Source of the DNA: Pelagibius litoralis
Lineage (GTDB): Bacteria; Pseudomonadota; Alphaproteobacteria; Kiloniellales; DSM-21159
NCBI GenBank assembly: GCA_029287455.1
Contig: JARFRB010000116.1
Span: 31,118-95,117, forward strand
Reading direction: 5' to 3'
DNA length: 64,000 nt
A program made the translations under genes and the position numbers. This document shows, piece by piece, positions 47,745-57,750 of this stretch (the stretch's first letter is position 1; the number at the start of each line of letters is the position of its first letter). The notes under the pieces are model-generated. The model was not told where the DNA came from. It ran no database searches and was given only the letters and a program-made list of their open reading frames with translations.

Positions 47745-48491
47745 CTACTCCGGCCGGGCGGCGAACAGCATGTAGTTGACGTCGAGGTCGCGCGGGTCCA
47801 AGCGCCAAGACTCCGTCAGCGGGTTATAGACCAGGCCCGCCGTGCCTTCGAGCTGGAGGCCCTCCCGGCGCAGCATGCCCGCGATCTCGGAAGGGCGCAG
47901 GAACTTCCGCCAGTCGTGGGTGCCGCGCGGCAGCCAGCGCAAGACATATTCCGCGCCGACGATCGCCATTAGGAAGGCCTTGCGCGTGCGGTTCAATGTG
48001 GACAGCGCTATGGCGCCGCCTGGGCGCACCAGTCCGGCCAGGGTGGTGACGAAGGCTTCGGGATCGGCCACGTGCTCAACGACCTCCAACGAGACTACGA
48101 GGTCGAAGCTCTCGCCGCTCTCGAGCAGGGATTCGGCGGTGACGTTGCGGTAGGTGATGTCGAGGCCGCCTTCGCGCGCGTGAGCGCGGGCGGCCTCGAT
48201 GCTAGGGGCCGCCGCGTCGATTCCCGTGACCGTCGCGCCGAGCCGGGCAAGAGGCTCGGAAATCAAGCCGCCCCCGCAGCCAACGTCGAGAACCGTCAGG
48301 CCGCTGAGTGGATCGGGCGCCTTGAGGTCCAGCCCGAAGTGCGCCGAGACACGATCCGTCAAAAACGACATGCGCGCCGGGTTCTGCCGATGCAGCGGCT
48401 TCATGCTGCCCTCGGGATCCCACCACTCGGCCGCCATGGCCGAGAACTTCGCGATCTCGCGCTCGTCGATGCTGGCCGCGCCGCTATCCAT
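47745..48491 (-). CDS. ubiG: Ubiquinone biosynthesis O-methyltransferase
   Basis: SAM-dependent methyltransferase for both O-methylations of ubiquinone. Seen: N-terminal FSAMAAEWWDPEGSMKPLHRQNPARMSFL (UbiG hallmark), SAM-binding motif VLDVGCGGGLISEPLARLGATVTGID, and LVVSLEVVEHVADPEAF. 248 residues. It is divergent from lysC (144-bp gap). Presence shows ubiquinone-based respiration. Confidence 0.96.
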   Translation of the reverse strand: MDSGAASIDEREIAKFSAMAAEWWDPEGSMKPLHRQNPARMSFLTDRVSAHFGLDLKAPDPLSGLTVLDVGCGGGLISEPLARLGATVTGIDAAAPSIEAARAHAREGGLDITYRNVTAESLLESGESFDLVVSLEVVEHVADPEAFVTTLAGLVRPGGAIALSTLNRTRKAFLMAIVGAEYVLRWLPRGTHDWRKFLRPSEIAGMLRREGLQLEGTAGLVYNPLTESWRLDPRDLDVNYMLFAARPE

Positions 48492-48635
48492 GACTTTGCC
48501 CTTCTCTCAACCGGCGGCGGCGCTTGCTTCCGCCGTCTGTCTTAAAGTATGGATAGCGCGGGCCTGGGGCAACCGGGGGCCAGGGCCGGGCTTTACCCGG
48601 CGGCGCATTTCCTTTTCCGATCAGGCGGCGAAACG

Positions 48636-49859
48636 ATGGCGCGCATCGTCATGAAATTCGGCGGCACTTCCGTCGCCGACATCGAGCGAATCAAAAACGT
48701 GGCCCGGCGGGTGCGCGCCGAAGTCGAATCCGGCAACGAGGTCGCCGTGGCGGTTTCGGCCATGGCGGGAGTCACAAATCAGCTCGTGGAGCATGTCCGG
48801 GGCGCCGCCAAGCTTTACGACCTGCGAGAGTACGATGCGGTGGTGTCTTCCGGCGAGAACGTGACCGCCGGGCTGCTGGCCATCGTCCTGCAGAGCCAAG
48901 GCATCCAAGCGCGCTCCTGGCAGGGCTGGCAGATTCCGATTTTGACGGACGCCGCCCATGGCTCGGCCCGGATTGAGCGGATCGAGACCGGGGAACTCTT
49001 GCAGCGCTTGTCACAGGGCGAGGTTGCCGTGGTCGCCGGCTTCCAGGGCCTGGAGCCGGAGCGCAACCGCGTCACGACCCTGGGGCGCGGCGGCACGGAC
49101 ACTTCGGGCGTCGCCTTGGCGGCAGCCTTGGAGGCGGACCGCTGCGACATCTACACCGACGTGGACGGCGTCTACACGAGCGACCCCCGCATCGTGAAGA
49201 AGGCGCGAAAGCTGGAGCGCGTGACCTACGAGGAAATGCTTGAAATGGCTTCGCTCGGGGCCAAGGTCTTGCAAACGCGCTCGGTCGAGATGGCTATGAA
49301 GCATCGGGTTCGGGTGCAGGTGCGCTCTTCCTTCGACGATGCCCCCGGCACCCTGATCGTGGACGAGGACGAAATCTTGGAACAGGCAATCGTAAGCGGC
49401 GTGACCTACAGCCGGGACGAGGCGAAGATCACGCTCCAGCAGGTGCTCGACAAGCCCGGCGTGGCCGCCGGTATCTTCGGCCCGCTGGCCGAGGCGGCGA
49501 TCAACGTGGATATGATCGTCCAAAGCGTCTCCGCCGGCACCGGTGCCACCGACATGACTTTCACGGTCACCCGCGCGGATCTGGACCGGGCGATCGCGGT
49601 CTTGGAGCAAAACCGCGCCGCCTATGGCGACGCCGTGCTCTCTGTTGATCCTAACGTTGTCAAGGTTTCGGTGATCGGTGTCGGCATGCGCAGCCACGCC
49701 GGCGTCGCGCAACAGATGTTCCGCACCTTGGCGGAAAAGGGCATCAATATCCAGGTGATCACCACCTCGGAAATTAAGATCAGTGTTCTGATCGCCGAGG
49801 ACTATACGGAGCTTGCCCTGCGCAGCTTGCACAGCGCCTACGGGCTGGACGACGCTTGA
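48636..49859 (+). CDS. lysC: Aspartate kinase
   Basis: First enzyme of lysine, threonine and methionine synthesis. Seen: N-terminal [57 protein letters not shown] (aspartate and ATP site) and two C-terminal ACT domains, the first starting near [15 protein letters not shown] and the second with [22 protein letters not shown], for feedback control. 407 residues from ATG 48636. The frame runs upstream to 48549 without support. It is followed by ptsP after 37 bp, a common alphaproteobacterial pair. Confidence 0.96.
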   Translation: MARIVMKFGGTSVADIERIKNVARRVRAEVESGNEVAVAVSAMAGVTNQLVEHVRGAAKLYDLREYDAVVSSGENVTAGLLAIVLQSQGIQARSWQGWQIPILTDAAHGSARIERIETGELLQRLSQGEVAVVAGFQGLEPERNRVTTLGRGGTDTSGVALAAALEADRCDIYTDVDGVYTSDPRIVKKARKLERVTYEEMLEMASLGAKVLQTRSVEMAMKHRVRVQVRSSFDDAPGTLIVDEDEILEQAIVSGVTYSRDEAKITLQQVLDKPGVAAGIFGPLAEAAINVDMIVQSVSAGTGATDMTFTVTRADLDRAIAVLEQNRAAYGDAVLSVDPNVVKVSVIGVGMRSHAGVAQQMFRTLAEKGINIQVITTSEIKISVLIAEDYTELALRSLHSAYGLDDA

Positions 49860-49896
49860 GCCCGATGGGGAGCCGGGCCGACAGCGGAGCGCCGAC

Positions 49897-52170
49897 ATGC
49901 CGACTCAGCCCCTAGGCTGGATCGGCTCGCGCAAGCTGCTGCGTCAGCTGCGCGACTTGATGAAGGCCGGGGGCAGCGGACAGGACCGCCTGGATCGCGT
50001 GGTGCGGCTGATTGCCGACGACATGGTGGCCGAGGTCTGCTCGATCTACATCATGCGCGCCGGCGAGGTCCTGGAGCTTTTCGCGACCTGGGGCCTGAAG
50101 CCCGAGGCGGTCCACCGCACGCGCCTGCGCGTGGGCGAGGGCATCGTGGGTGATGTGGCCTCCAGCGGCCAGCCCTTGACCCTGTCGGATGCGCAGTCTC
50201 ACCCGAACTTCGCCTACCGGCCGGAAACCGGCGAGGAAGCCTTCCAATCGATGATGGGGGTTCCGGTCTTGCGCGACGGCCGCGTGCTGGGGGTGCTGGC
50301 GGTTCAGAACAAGTCCCGGCGCGGCTACACCGAAGACGAGGTCGAGGCCTTGGAGACCGTGGCGATGGTGCTCGCCGAACTGGTCGGCGCCAGCGGCCTG
50401 ATCGGCGAGGAGGAAGAGCGCGTCACGGATACCATGGCGAGCCTGCCCGCGCGGCTCGCCGCGGTTTCGTTGAACGAAGGCTTAGGCATGGGCTATGCCG
50501 TGCCCCACGAGCGCGGCATCGTGATCCGCCAGATCGTTGCGGAGGACAGCGGCAGCGAGATCGAGCGCCTTGAGCGGTCCCTGGGGGAGATGCTCGGGGC
50601 CATCGACGACCTCCTGCGCCGCAGCGAGCTGCGCGGACTCGGCGAGCATCTGGAGGTGCTGGAAACTTATCGCATGTTCGCCGAGGACCGCGGTTGGCTC
50701 GAGCGAATCCGTGAGGCGATTCGGGGAGGCCTCACCGCCGAGGCGGCGGTGCAGAAGGTGCAGATCGACACCCGCCAGCGCATGTCGAAGGTTAAGGATC
50801 CCTACATTCGCGAGCGCTACGCGGATCTGGAGGACCTTGGCAACCGGCTGCTTCACCACCTGCTGGGCGCCGAAGGCTCGGCCGAGGCTGCCGACCTGCC
50901 GGACGACGTGGTGCTGGTGGCCCGAAACCTCGGGCCGGCCGAACTCTTGGACTACGACTTAAGCCGGCTGCGCGCGGTGGTTCTGGGGGAAGGCTCCCCG
51001 ACCTCCCACGTGGCGATCGTGGCCAGGGCCCTGGGGGTTCCAGTGGTTGGCCGCTGCCCCGATCTCTTGACCCGGGTGCGGCCGGGGGACTTCACGGTGG
51101 TGGACGGCGACAATGGCCAGGTTCTGCTGCGGCCCAGGCTGGGTGTGAGGGCCTCTTTCGCCGATGCCATCCAAGACCGGGCACAGCGCCGTGCCGCCTT
51201 CGCCGCCGCCCGCGATCTTCCCGCGGTGACGCGCGACGGTCAGCCCATCGTCTTGCTTGCCAACGCCGGTTTGCTCGTAGACATGCAGCAACTCGAGGAG
51301 TCCGGAGCGGAAGGGGTTGGCCTCTACCGGACCGAAGTGCCGTTCATGGTGCGCGACGCCTTCCCCGACGTGACCTCGCAGACGGAAGTTTACGCCAAGG
51401 CCCTGGCGCTTGCGAAGGGGCGTCCGGTCACCTTCCGCACCTTGGACATTGGTGGCGACAAGGCACTGCCCTATTGGGCGGGAACGCCGGACGAGAACCC
51501 GGTGATGGGATGGCGGGCGATCCGGATTGGCCTGGATCGCCCAGCGATGCTGCGCCAGCAATTGCGGGCACTGATCCGCGCGGCGGCCGGGGCGGAGCTG
51601 CGCGTGATGTTCCCGATGATCGCCGAGGTGGCGGAGCTCGACAGGGCGCGCGACCTCGTGGACCGTGAGCTGGCCCGCCACGCGGCCGCCGGCGGCCACC
51701 TGCCCTCCGAGGTCAAGCTTGGCGTGATGCTGGAGGTGCCGGCCCTAGTGTGGCAGCTGCCGGCCCTCTTCGGCCGCGTGGATTTCGTCTCGGTTGGAAG
51801 CAACGATCTTTTCCAGTTTCTCTTCGCGAGCGACCGTGGCAACCCCCGCCTGGCGCGCCGCTATGACGTTCTCTCGCCGCCCGCGTTGAACTTTCTCAGG
51901 AACCTCTCGGTTCAGGCGGATGCGGCCGGCGTGCCCTTGTCGCTTTGTGGCGAGATGGCTGGCCATCCGCTCGACGCCCTGGCGCTCGTGGGTTGCGGCT
52001 TTCGCATTCTCTCCATGCCGCCGGCTGGCATCGGACCGGTCAAGACGACGATTCGCGGCTTGGATCTGGTGCCGCTTGCCGGGTTCGTGGAGCGCCTGTC
52101 CCAATTGCCGAGCCGCAGCGTGCGCGAGCAGCTAAGAACCTATGCATTGGATCACGGGATCCCGATTTGA
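49897..52170 (+). CDS. ptsP: Phosphoenolpyruvate-protein phosphotransferase of the nitrogen PTS (EI-Ntr)
   Basis: First phosphate carrier of PTS-Ntr, passing phosphate from PEP to NPr and EIIA-Ntr, a regulatory cascade. Seen: N-terminal GAF domain (residues about 20-165), then the EI N-domain, phospho-accepting His371 in EGSPTSHVAIVARALGVP, and a C-terminal PEP-binding TIM barrel with GVGLYRTEVPFMVRD, TFRTLDIGGDKALP, LGVMLEVPALVW, SVGSNDLFQF and LCGEMAG. 757 residues. It sits 37 bp after lysC. The GAF domain may sense glutamine, as reported for other EI-Ntr proteins. Confidence 0.96.
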   Translation: MPTQPLGWIGSRKLLRQLRDLMKAGGSGQDRLDRVVRLIADDMVAEVCSIYIMRAGEVLELFATWGLKPEAVHRTRLRVGEGIVGDVASSGQPLTLSDAQSHPNFAYRPETGEEAFQSMMGVPVLRDGRVLGVLAVQNKSRRGYTEDEVEALETVAMVLAELVGASGLIGEEEERVTDTMASLPARLAAVSLNEGLGMGYAVPHERGIVIRQIVAEDSGSEIERLERSLGEMLGAIDDLLRRSELRGLGEHLEVLETYRMFAEDRGWLERIREAIRGGLTAEAAVQKVQIDTRQRMSKVKDPYIRERYADLEDLGNRLLHHLLGAEGSAEAADLPDDVVLVARNLGPAELLDYDLSRLRAVVLGEGSPTSHVAIVARALGVPVVGRCPDLLTRVRPGDFTVVDGDNGQVLLRPRLGVRASFADAIQDRAQRRAAFAAARDLPAVTRDGQPIVLLANAGLLVDMQQLEESGAEGVGLYRTEVPFMVRDAFPDVTSQTEVYAKALALAKGRPVTFRTLDIGGDKALPYWAGTPDENPVMGWRAIRIGLDRPAMLRQQLRALIRAAAGAELRVMFPMIAEVAELDRARDLVDRELARHAAAGGHLPSEVKLGVMLEVPALVWQLPALFGRVDFVSVGSNDLFQFLFASDRGNPRLARRYDVLSPPALNFLRNLSVQADAAGVPLSLCGEMAGHPLDALALVGCGFRILSMPPAGIGPVKTTIRGLDLVPLAGFVERLSQLPSRSVREQLRTYALDHGIPI

Positions 52171-52353
52171 GGTTTGCGGTGGCGCGGGCGGGTTTGCTAA
52201 AAGTAGTAAGCACGTCACGGCTAATGCAACGAGTGGATCAAAGGTGGCCGGCCGAGCGGTCTTGAAGACTTTGCGCCAACGCCTCGATTAACTGAATGCT
52301 AACCATGGTCGGTGTCAGTTTAGGTAGGTTACCCGAGCGGTGTGGCGATCGGT

Positions 52354-53850
52354 ATGCTGACTGTCAAGGACGAGGGACGGACTTCCGTCGAACCCGGCGA
52401 ACCCCCGGAGGGCCTTGTCCAGGGCGTGGACACGGTAGGCGCCCTTCTGGCCCGGACGCGCGAGAGCTACGGGCAGGATATCGCCGCGGTCGCGGACACT
52501 CTGCGCATTCGAAGAGCACATCTTCAAGCCATCGAGGATGAGCGCTACGACGACCTGCCTGGAACGACCTACGCGATCGGCTTCGTTCGGTCCTACGCGG
52601 ATTATCTGCGCCTAGACAGCGTTGAGGTTGTGGACCGCTTCAAGGTGGAGGTTGCTGGCTCGCAGCGGGCCACCGACCTTGTCTTCCCCATGCCGAAGCC
52701 CGAGGCGCGGGTTCCGGGCGGCGCCCTGGTCGCGCTGTCGGTCGTGCTAGTTGCTCTCGCCTATGGGGCTTGGGCCTTCTTCTCCAACGAGGAGCGCAAC
52801 CTCACGGATTTGGTTCCCGCTGTGCCGGAAGCCTTGCGCGATCTCACCTCTGAGGAGGGCGGGCAGGAAACCTCGTTAGAGCAGGCATCCCCGGCGCAAG
52901 ACCTTGGGTCCAACGCCGAACCCGCAGCCGAACCTCCTCTTGGCTCCACGTCGGACCCTTCCGCGGCGAACGAGGTGGAGTCCGTCGCGGATCGCGCTAT
53001 CCCCGTGGCTGAAGTGAAAGTGGCGACCGCGCCGCTTGGCGGGGAAGAGGCCGCCGGTGCCGCCCAAGGTCCGGACGAGACGATTTCCGCGGCCGAAAGT
53101 GCGGGAGAGGCCCCGTCCGAAGAGGCGGTGATTAGAGGCGCGGTCGAAACGGAGCCTGGCGGGGCCGCTACTTCGCAAGGCCCGTCGCCAGCTGACGCTC
53201 TCGCCGCCGAGGAGGTGGAGTCCACCCGCCTATCTCCGCCCCAGGCGTCGATCCCGTCTTCGCCACCGGGCAACGTGGGGCCGACAGCGCTTCCGGCGAC
53301 CTCCCTTTCGCCGGCGCTGTGGCAGACAGCGGCTAGGGTGGAGACAGCAGCTAGGGTGGAGACGGACGAGGCAACGGCGCGGACGCCGCCGGACACGCCC
53401 GCCATTTCATCTCAGCAGAGCGGTGACATTGGGGTTGATGGCGCGGGGGAGGAGGGTATCCCTGCCGCCGATCCGGTGGAGACCCAGTCCAGCGCCATTC
53501 CGGCCGCGCCGGGCAGTGCTTCCCCGCCAACGCCGGAAGTGACGGGCGAGGGCGGCCGGGTTTTTGGTGCGCAAGACGGACCCAGCCGGGTCGTCGTGGA
53601 AGTCATCGCCGATAGCTGGGTACAGGTCCGCGATGCCAGCGGTGAATTGCTGCTGACTCAGGTCCTGCAAAGGGGCGATACCTATCGCGCGCCGGACGAA
53701 GAAGGACTATCCCTGCTGACGGGCAACGCCGGTGGCCTGAACATCTTCGTCGACGGCCAGCTGATGCCGTCCTTGGGTCCTTCGGGTGCGGTTCGGCGCG
53801 ACATTCCGCTGGATCCCGATCTTTTGATCGCCGAGGCTGCTGGCGGCTAA
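52354..53850 (+). CDS. RodZ-like protein: helix-turn-helix, one membrane segment, DUF4115 domain
   Basis: Bitopic inner-membrane protein; RodZ homologues bind MreB and support rod-shape cell-wall growth. Seen: N-terminal HTH (LARTRESYGQDIAAVADTLRIRRAHLQAIEDERYDDLPG, about residues 28-75), membrane segment VALSVVLVALAYGAWAFF (about 125-142), a very long linker rich in Pro, Ala, Glu and Ser (about 150-405), and a C-terminal periplasmic DUF4115 domain (VVEVIADSWVQVRDASGELLL to GGLNIFVDGQLMP). 498 residues. ATG 52354 is chosen; GTG 52342 is an alternative. ispG follows, as in many proteobacteria (rodZ-ispG-hisS). Confidence 0.9.
   Translation: MLTVKDEGRTSVEPGEPPEGLVQGVDTVGALLARTRESYGQDIAAVADTLRIRRAHLQAIEDERYDDLPGTTYAIGFVRSYADYLRLDSVEVVDRFKVEVAGSQRATDLVFPMPKPEARVPGGALVALSVVLVALAYGAWAFFSNEERNLTDLVPAVPEALRDLTSEEGGQETSLEQASPAQDLGSNAEPAAEPPLGSTSDPSAANEVESVADRAIPVAEVKVATAPLGGEEAAGAAQGPDETISAAESAGEAPSEEAVIRGAVETEPGGAATSQGPSPADALAAEEVESTRLSPPQASIPSSPPGNVGPTALPATSLSPALWQTAARVETAARVETDEATARTPPDTPAISSQQSGDIGVDGAGEEGIPAADPVETQSSAIPAAPGSASPPTPEVTGEGGRVFGAQDGPSRVVVEVIADSWVQVRDASGELLLTQVLQRGDTYRAPDEEGLSLLTGNAGGLNIFVDGQLMPSLGPSGAVRRDIPLDPDLLIAEAAGG
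53326..53361 (+). repeat. 18-bp tandem duplication in the RodZ-like linker
   Basis: Two 18-bp units differing at one base (positions 53326-53343 and 53344-53361) encode TARVETAARVET-type repeats in the disordered linker, a recent in-frame duplication. Confidence 0.7.
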
Positions 53851-53984
53851 CATTGTCTTGGTCACCGCGAGGATGGGGATCGGCTTTTTTCTCGTCCATT
53901 CCCCCCTGGCTTGAAGTCGGCGGCGCGAGCAGGCATGTTCCGGGCGTTCGGCGGCCACGCCGGAAATCGAGGGAGACGACCTAG

Positions 53985-55112
53985 ATGTCCATCCGGCCCT
54001 ATCGCGATATTCATCGCCGCGCGTCGCGTCAGGTGCGGGTTGGCAAGGTGCTCGTGGGCGGCGATGCGCCGATCTCGGTTCAATCCATGACGAACACTCC
54101 GACGGCGGACGTGGCCGCGACGGTGGCGCAGGTGCGGGCGCTAGAGGTTGCGGGCGCGGACATCGTTCGCGTTTCCTGCCCCGATCCGGAATCCTCCGCA
54201 GCCCTCAGGCAAATCGTGCCCGAAGCCACGGTGCCGATCGTTGCCGACATCCATTTCCACTATAAGCGTGCGATCGAGGCAGCGGAGAACGGGGCCGCCT
54301 GCCTGCGCATCAACCCCGGCAATATCGGCAGCCGCGAACGGGTGCGCGAGGTGGTGAAGGCTGCCCGCGACAACGGCTGCTCGATGCGAATCGGGGTAAA
54401 CGCGGGCTCGCTCGAGCGTGACCTCCTGGAGAAGTATGGTGAGCCTTGCCCGGAGGCGATGGTCGAGAGCGCCCTCAACCATGCCCGTCTGTTGGAGGAC
54501 GAGGATTTCCTGGAATTCAAGATCTCCTGCAAGGCATCCGACGTCTTTCTCGCCGTCGCGGCCTACCAGCAACTCGCCGAGGCTTGCGACTATCCCCTGC
54601 ATATCGGCGTGACGGAAGCCGGGGGGCTGCGTGGCGGCACGGTAAAATCCTCGATCGGCCTTGGTATGCTGTTGTGGTCGGGCATCGGGGACACTTTGCG
54701 CGTTTCCCTCTCGGCCGATCCGGTGGAAGAGGTCAAGGTCGGCTTCGACATCTTGAAGTCGTTGGGCTTGCGCCATCGCGGGGTGAACGTGATTTCCTGC
54801 CCATCTTGCGCGCGTCAACAGTTCGACGTGATCTCCACGGTCGAGGTCTTGGAGCAGCGGCTTGCCCACATCACCACGCCGATGACCGTCTCGGTGATCG
54901 GCTGCGTGGTCAATGGGCCGGGCGAGGCCACCATGACCGACATCGGCTTTACCGGCGGCGGGCGTGGAACCCATCAGGTCTATATCAACGGCTTGCCCCA
55001 CCATCGCTTGAAGGACGAGCGCATTGTCGAGCATCTGGTGGAACTGGTAGAAGCGAAAGCGGCCGAGATTGAGGCCGAGCGCACCAGCGCCGAAGCCACG
55101 GCGGCGCAGTAG
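53985..55112 (+). CDS. ispG: 4-hydroxy-3-methylbut-2-enyl-diphosphate synthase
   Basis: [4Fe-4S] enzyme of the MEP isoprenoid pathway. Seen: [49 protein letters not shown], the Fe-S ligands in [11 protein letters not shown] and [10 protein letters not shown]. 375 residues; ATG 53985 follows GAGGGAGACG. It lies between the RodZ-like gene and hisS. The short (no insert) form expected for Gram-negatives is present. Confidence 0.97.
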   Translation: MSIRPYRDIHRRASRQVRVGKVLVGGDAPISVQSMTNTPTADVAATVAQVRALEVAGADIVRVSCPDPESSAALRQIVPEATVPIVADIHFHYKRAIEAAENGAACLRINPGNIGSRERVREVVKAARDNGCSMRIGVNAGSLERDLLEKYGEPCPEAMVESALNHARLLEDEDFLEFKISCKASDVFLAVAAYQQLAEACDYPLHIGVTEAGGLRGGTVKSSIGLGMLLWSGIGDTLRVSLSADPVEEVKVGFDILKSLGLRHRGVNVISCPSCARQQFDVISTVEVLEQRLAHITTPMTVSVIGCVVNGPGEATMTDIGFTGGGRGTHQVYINGLPHHRLKDERIVEHLVELVEAKAAEIEAERTSAEATAAQ

Positions 55113-55141
55113 AAGAGGCAGCACCTCTTCGGGAATTTGTT

Positions 55142-55149
55142 GGAGAGAG
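55142..55149 (+). promoter_or_regulatory. Shine-Dalgarno sequence deciding the hisS TTG start
   Basis: GGAGAGAG, 5 nt before TTG 55155. Two earlier in-frame TTG codons (55137, 55140) lie upstream of this site and so are unlikely starts. Confidence 0.55.
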
Positions 55150-55154
55150 TCTTC

Positions 55155-56399
55155 TTGTCCGCCTTGCAGCCGGTTCGCGGCACCCACGACATCTTGCCGG
55201 AGGACATGCACCGCCATCGTGGCGTGATCGAGCCCGCGCGCGCCTTGGCTGAACTTTATGGCTATCAGGAAATTGCCACGCCGATCTTCGAGTTCACCGA
55301 GGTGTTTAAGCGCACGCTCGGCGACACTTCGGACGTGGTCACCAAGGAAATGTATAGCTTCACGCTGGGCGATGGCGAACAGATAACGCTCCGGCCGGAG
55401 AACACGGCCGGGGTCGCCCGGGCCTTCATGTCTAACGGCTTGCGCGATCAGCTTCCGCTGAAGTTCTTCTATTCCGGCCCGATGTTCCGCCACGAGCGCC
55501 CGCAGAAGGGCCGGCAGAGGCAATTCCACCAGATCGGTGTCGAGTTGCTCGGCGTGTCCGAACCCCTTGGCGATGTGGAGGTGATCGCGCTCGGCCGCCA
55601 CATCCTGGAGCGGATTGGCGTTGCACAGGACACGGTGCTGGAGCTCAACACACTGGGCGATCCGGAAAGCCGCCGCGCCTACCGCGAGGCTTTGATCGGT
55701 TACTTCACGGCGCATATAGAACGTCTCTCCCAGGACAGCCTGGCCCGGTTGACCCGCAATCCCTTGCGCATACTCGACTCCAAGGACGAAGGCGACCGGG
55801 AGATCGTGGCGGGCGCGCCGGCCTTCGACGACTATCTCAACGACCTCAGCCGCGATTTCTTCTCTGAAGTGCGGCAAGGGCTGGACCGCCTTGGGATCCC
55901 CTTCCGGCTCAATCCCCGACTTGTGCGCGGGCTCGACTACTACACACATACAGCCTTCGAGTTCACCACGGCGCGGCTTGGCGCGCAGAGCGCGGTCTTG
56001 GCCGGCGGGCGTTACGATGGCTTGGTCGGCACCATGGGCGGGGCGCCCACTCCCGGTGTGGGCTGGGCGGCCGGGGTCGAGCGCTTGGCGCTCTTGCTGG
56101 CTGAGGCGCCGGCTCGGCCGCGCCCCTTCGTGGTGATCCCCGTCGGTGCCGCCGCCGCCGCCACGGCCCAGAAACTCACCCACGATCTTAGGCATGCCGG
56201 ATTTCCGATGGAGCTCGGCTTTTCCGGTAACTTGAAGAAGCGACTGAAGCGGGCCAACGGTCAGAACGCTCGGGCCGCAATACTCTTGGGCGACGACGAA
56301 CTGGCACAGGGTGTTGCCACCGTCCGCGATCTCGATAGCGGCGAGCAGGAGCTCGTATCCCTGGATGCATTGAGCGGCTGGCTCGCCCGCTTCCGTTAG
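55155..56399 (+). CDS. hisS: Histidyl-tRNA synthetase
   Basis: Class II aminoacyl-tRNA synthetase charging tRNA(His). Seen: N-terminal LQPVRGTHDILPEDM, motif 2 FYSGPMFRHERPQKGRQRQFHQ, histidine-binding LVRGLDYYTHTAFEF, motif 3 GGRYDGLVGTMGG and WAAGVERLALLL, and the C-terminal anticodon-binding domain. 414 residues from TTG 55155, which gives MSALQPVRGTHD, the normal start. It is separated from ispG by 42 bp and from hemA by about 10 bp. Confidence 0.96.
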   Translation: MSALQPVRGTHDILPEDMHRHRGVIEPARALAELYGYQEIATPIFEFTEVFKRTLGDTSDVVTKEMYSFTLGDGEQITLRPENTAGVARAFMSNGLRDQLPLKFFYSGPMFRHERPQKGRQRQFHQIGVELLGVSEPLGDVEVIALGRHILERIGVAQDTVLELNTLGDPESRRAYREALIGYFTAHIERLSQDSLARLTRNPLRILDSKDEGDREIVAGAPAFDDYLNDLSRDFFSEVRQGLDRLGIPFRLNPRLVRGLDYYTHTAFEFTTARLGAQSAVLAGGRYDGLVGTMGGAPTPGVGWAAGVERLALLLAEAPARPRPFVVIPVGAAAAATAQKLTHDLRHAGFPMELGFSGNLKKRLKRANGQNARAAILLGDDELAQGVATVRDLDSGEQELVSLDALSGWLARFR

Positions 56400-56409
56400 C
56401 GGGGTGCCG

Positions 56410-57750
56410 ATGCCTGGCTCAAACACAACGCAGGCAACAGCCGCCGATCCGGATCCGGCCGATTTCCTGGTGGTGGGCGTCAGCCACCGCAGTGCCGGCG
56501 CGGGCGTGCGCGATGCCCTGTTCGTGCCGGAAAACGAGGAAGCGGAGCGCCTTGCCCAGTTGCGCGCAGCGGGTTTGGCGGAGGGCTTGCTGGTTTCCAC
56601 CTGCGACCGGGTCGAGGTGCTGACCCTGTCAAGCGATGCGGCCGCCACCGAAGAGGCGTTGATCTCGGCCTTCGCCGGTTGGGGCGATCTGGATAGGACG
56701 GAGCTGCGCGCCCAGAGCTATAGCCACGCGGGTGCGAAGGCCTTGCGCCATATCTTCGCGGTCGCCTCCTCGCTGGATAGCCAAGTCTTGGGCGAGCCCC
56801 AGGTTCTCGGGCAACTAAAGGAAAGCCATCGCCGCGCCAAGGCCGCCGGAATGGTCGGCGCCAGACTCGATACCGCTCTCGACGCGGCTTATCGCGCGGC
56901 GAAGCGGGTGCGCGGCGAAACCACCTTGGCGGAAAGGCCGGTGACCTTGGCCGCCGCCGCCTTGCGTGTCGCGCGCGATTTGCATGGCGATCTTCGTCGC
57001 CGGGCGGCCTTGCTGATGGGGCTCGGCGAAATGGGGGAGCTGCTTGCCAGCGAGCTGCGCGGAGCGGGTCTGCCGGAACTGGTGGTGACTCATCCCCGCA
57101 AGGCCCGCGCCGAAGCTGTGGCGCGCCGGCTGCGCTGCCATGTCGCCGCTTGGGAGGAGGCAGCCGGGGCGCTCGCTGCCGCCGATGTCGTGGTCTCGGC
57201 GATCGGGGCCGGCGGCTATAGCATCTCGCGCGAAATGGTGGCGGCAGCCTTGAAGGCGCGGCGGCGAAGACCGATTCTCTTTGTCGATGTCGCGATTCCG
57301 GGCGATGTCGAGCCCGCTGTCCAAGAGCTCGAGGGAGCCTTCGTCTACGATTTGGACGACCTTGAACGGTTGGCGGAACAGGGCAAACGGGCCCGCGAGG
57401 CGGTTTCCGACGCGGCCTGGACGATCATCGGTGAAGAATTGGAGTCCTTCCGGCGGGCTCATGCCGAACGCGAAGGGGTGCCGGCCTTGGTGGCCTTGCG
57501 TGAACACGTCGAGGCCCTGCGCCAGGACATTCTGGCCGATCCGAGTTTGGATGCGGCGGCGGCCACGCGGCTCTTGATGAATCGGCTGCTGCACGCGCCT
57601 TCGCAGGCTTTGCGCCAGGTTGCCGCCGATGGCGGTCTGGCGGAGCGCGAGGCCTTGGAGCGCTTGCTTGCGCGCCTCTTCGACCTGGAGCAGGATCCGC
57701 CGGCGGATAAAGATGCGCCGGCGCAGCGGATAAGGAAACAGGATCCGTGA
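56410..57750 (+). CDS. hemA: Glutamyl-tRNA reductase (C5 pathway of tetrapyrrole synthesis)
   Basis: NADPH-dependent reductase making glutamate-1-semialdehyde from glutamyl-tRNA. Seen: [18 protein letters not shown] (usual NHKTAPVxxRE), catalytic Cys65 in STCDRVEV (usual STCNRTE), [23 protein letters not shown] (near identical to family), NADPH-binding [19 protein letters not shown], and the C-terminal dimerization domain. 446 residues from ATG 56410; GTG 56404 is an alternative. The order hemA-prfA-prmC is that of E. coli and other gammaproteobacteria. Alphaproteobacteria normally make ALA with a single ALA synthase, so this gene is unexpected. The Asn to Asp change in the active-site motif is worth noting. 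Confidence 0.93.
   Translation: MPGSNTTQATAADPDPADFLVVGVSHRSAGAGVRDALFVPENEEAERLAQLRAAGLAEGLLVSTCDRVEVLTLSSDAAATEEALISAFAGWGDLDRTELRAQSYSHAGAKALRHIFAVASSLDSQVLGEPQVLGQLKESHRRAKAAGMVGARLDTALDAAYRAAKRVRGETTLAERPVTLAAAALRVARDLHGDLRRRAALLMGLGEMGELLASELRGAGLPELVVTHPRKARAEAVARRLRCHVAAWEEAAGALAAADVVVSAIGAGGYSISREMVAAALKARRRRPILFVDVAIPGDVEPAVQELEGAFVYDLDDLERLAEQGKRAREAVSDAAWTIIGEELESFRRAHAEREGVPALVALREHVEALRQDILADPSLDAAAATRLLMNRLLHAPSQALRQVAADGGLAEREALERLLARLFDLEQDPPADKDAPAQRIRKQDP

Noticed and set aside
54141..56648. 835-residue open frame on the minus strand across ispG, hisS and hemA
   Set aside because: It lies fully antisense to three clear conserved genes. Its translation has no recognisable domain and its existence follows from GC-rich codon bias.
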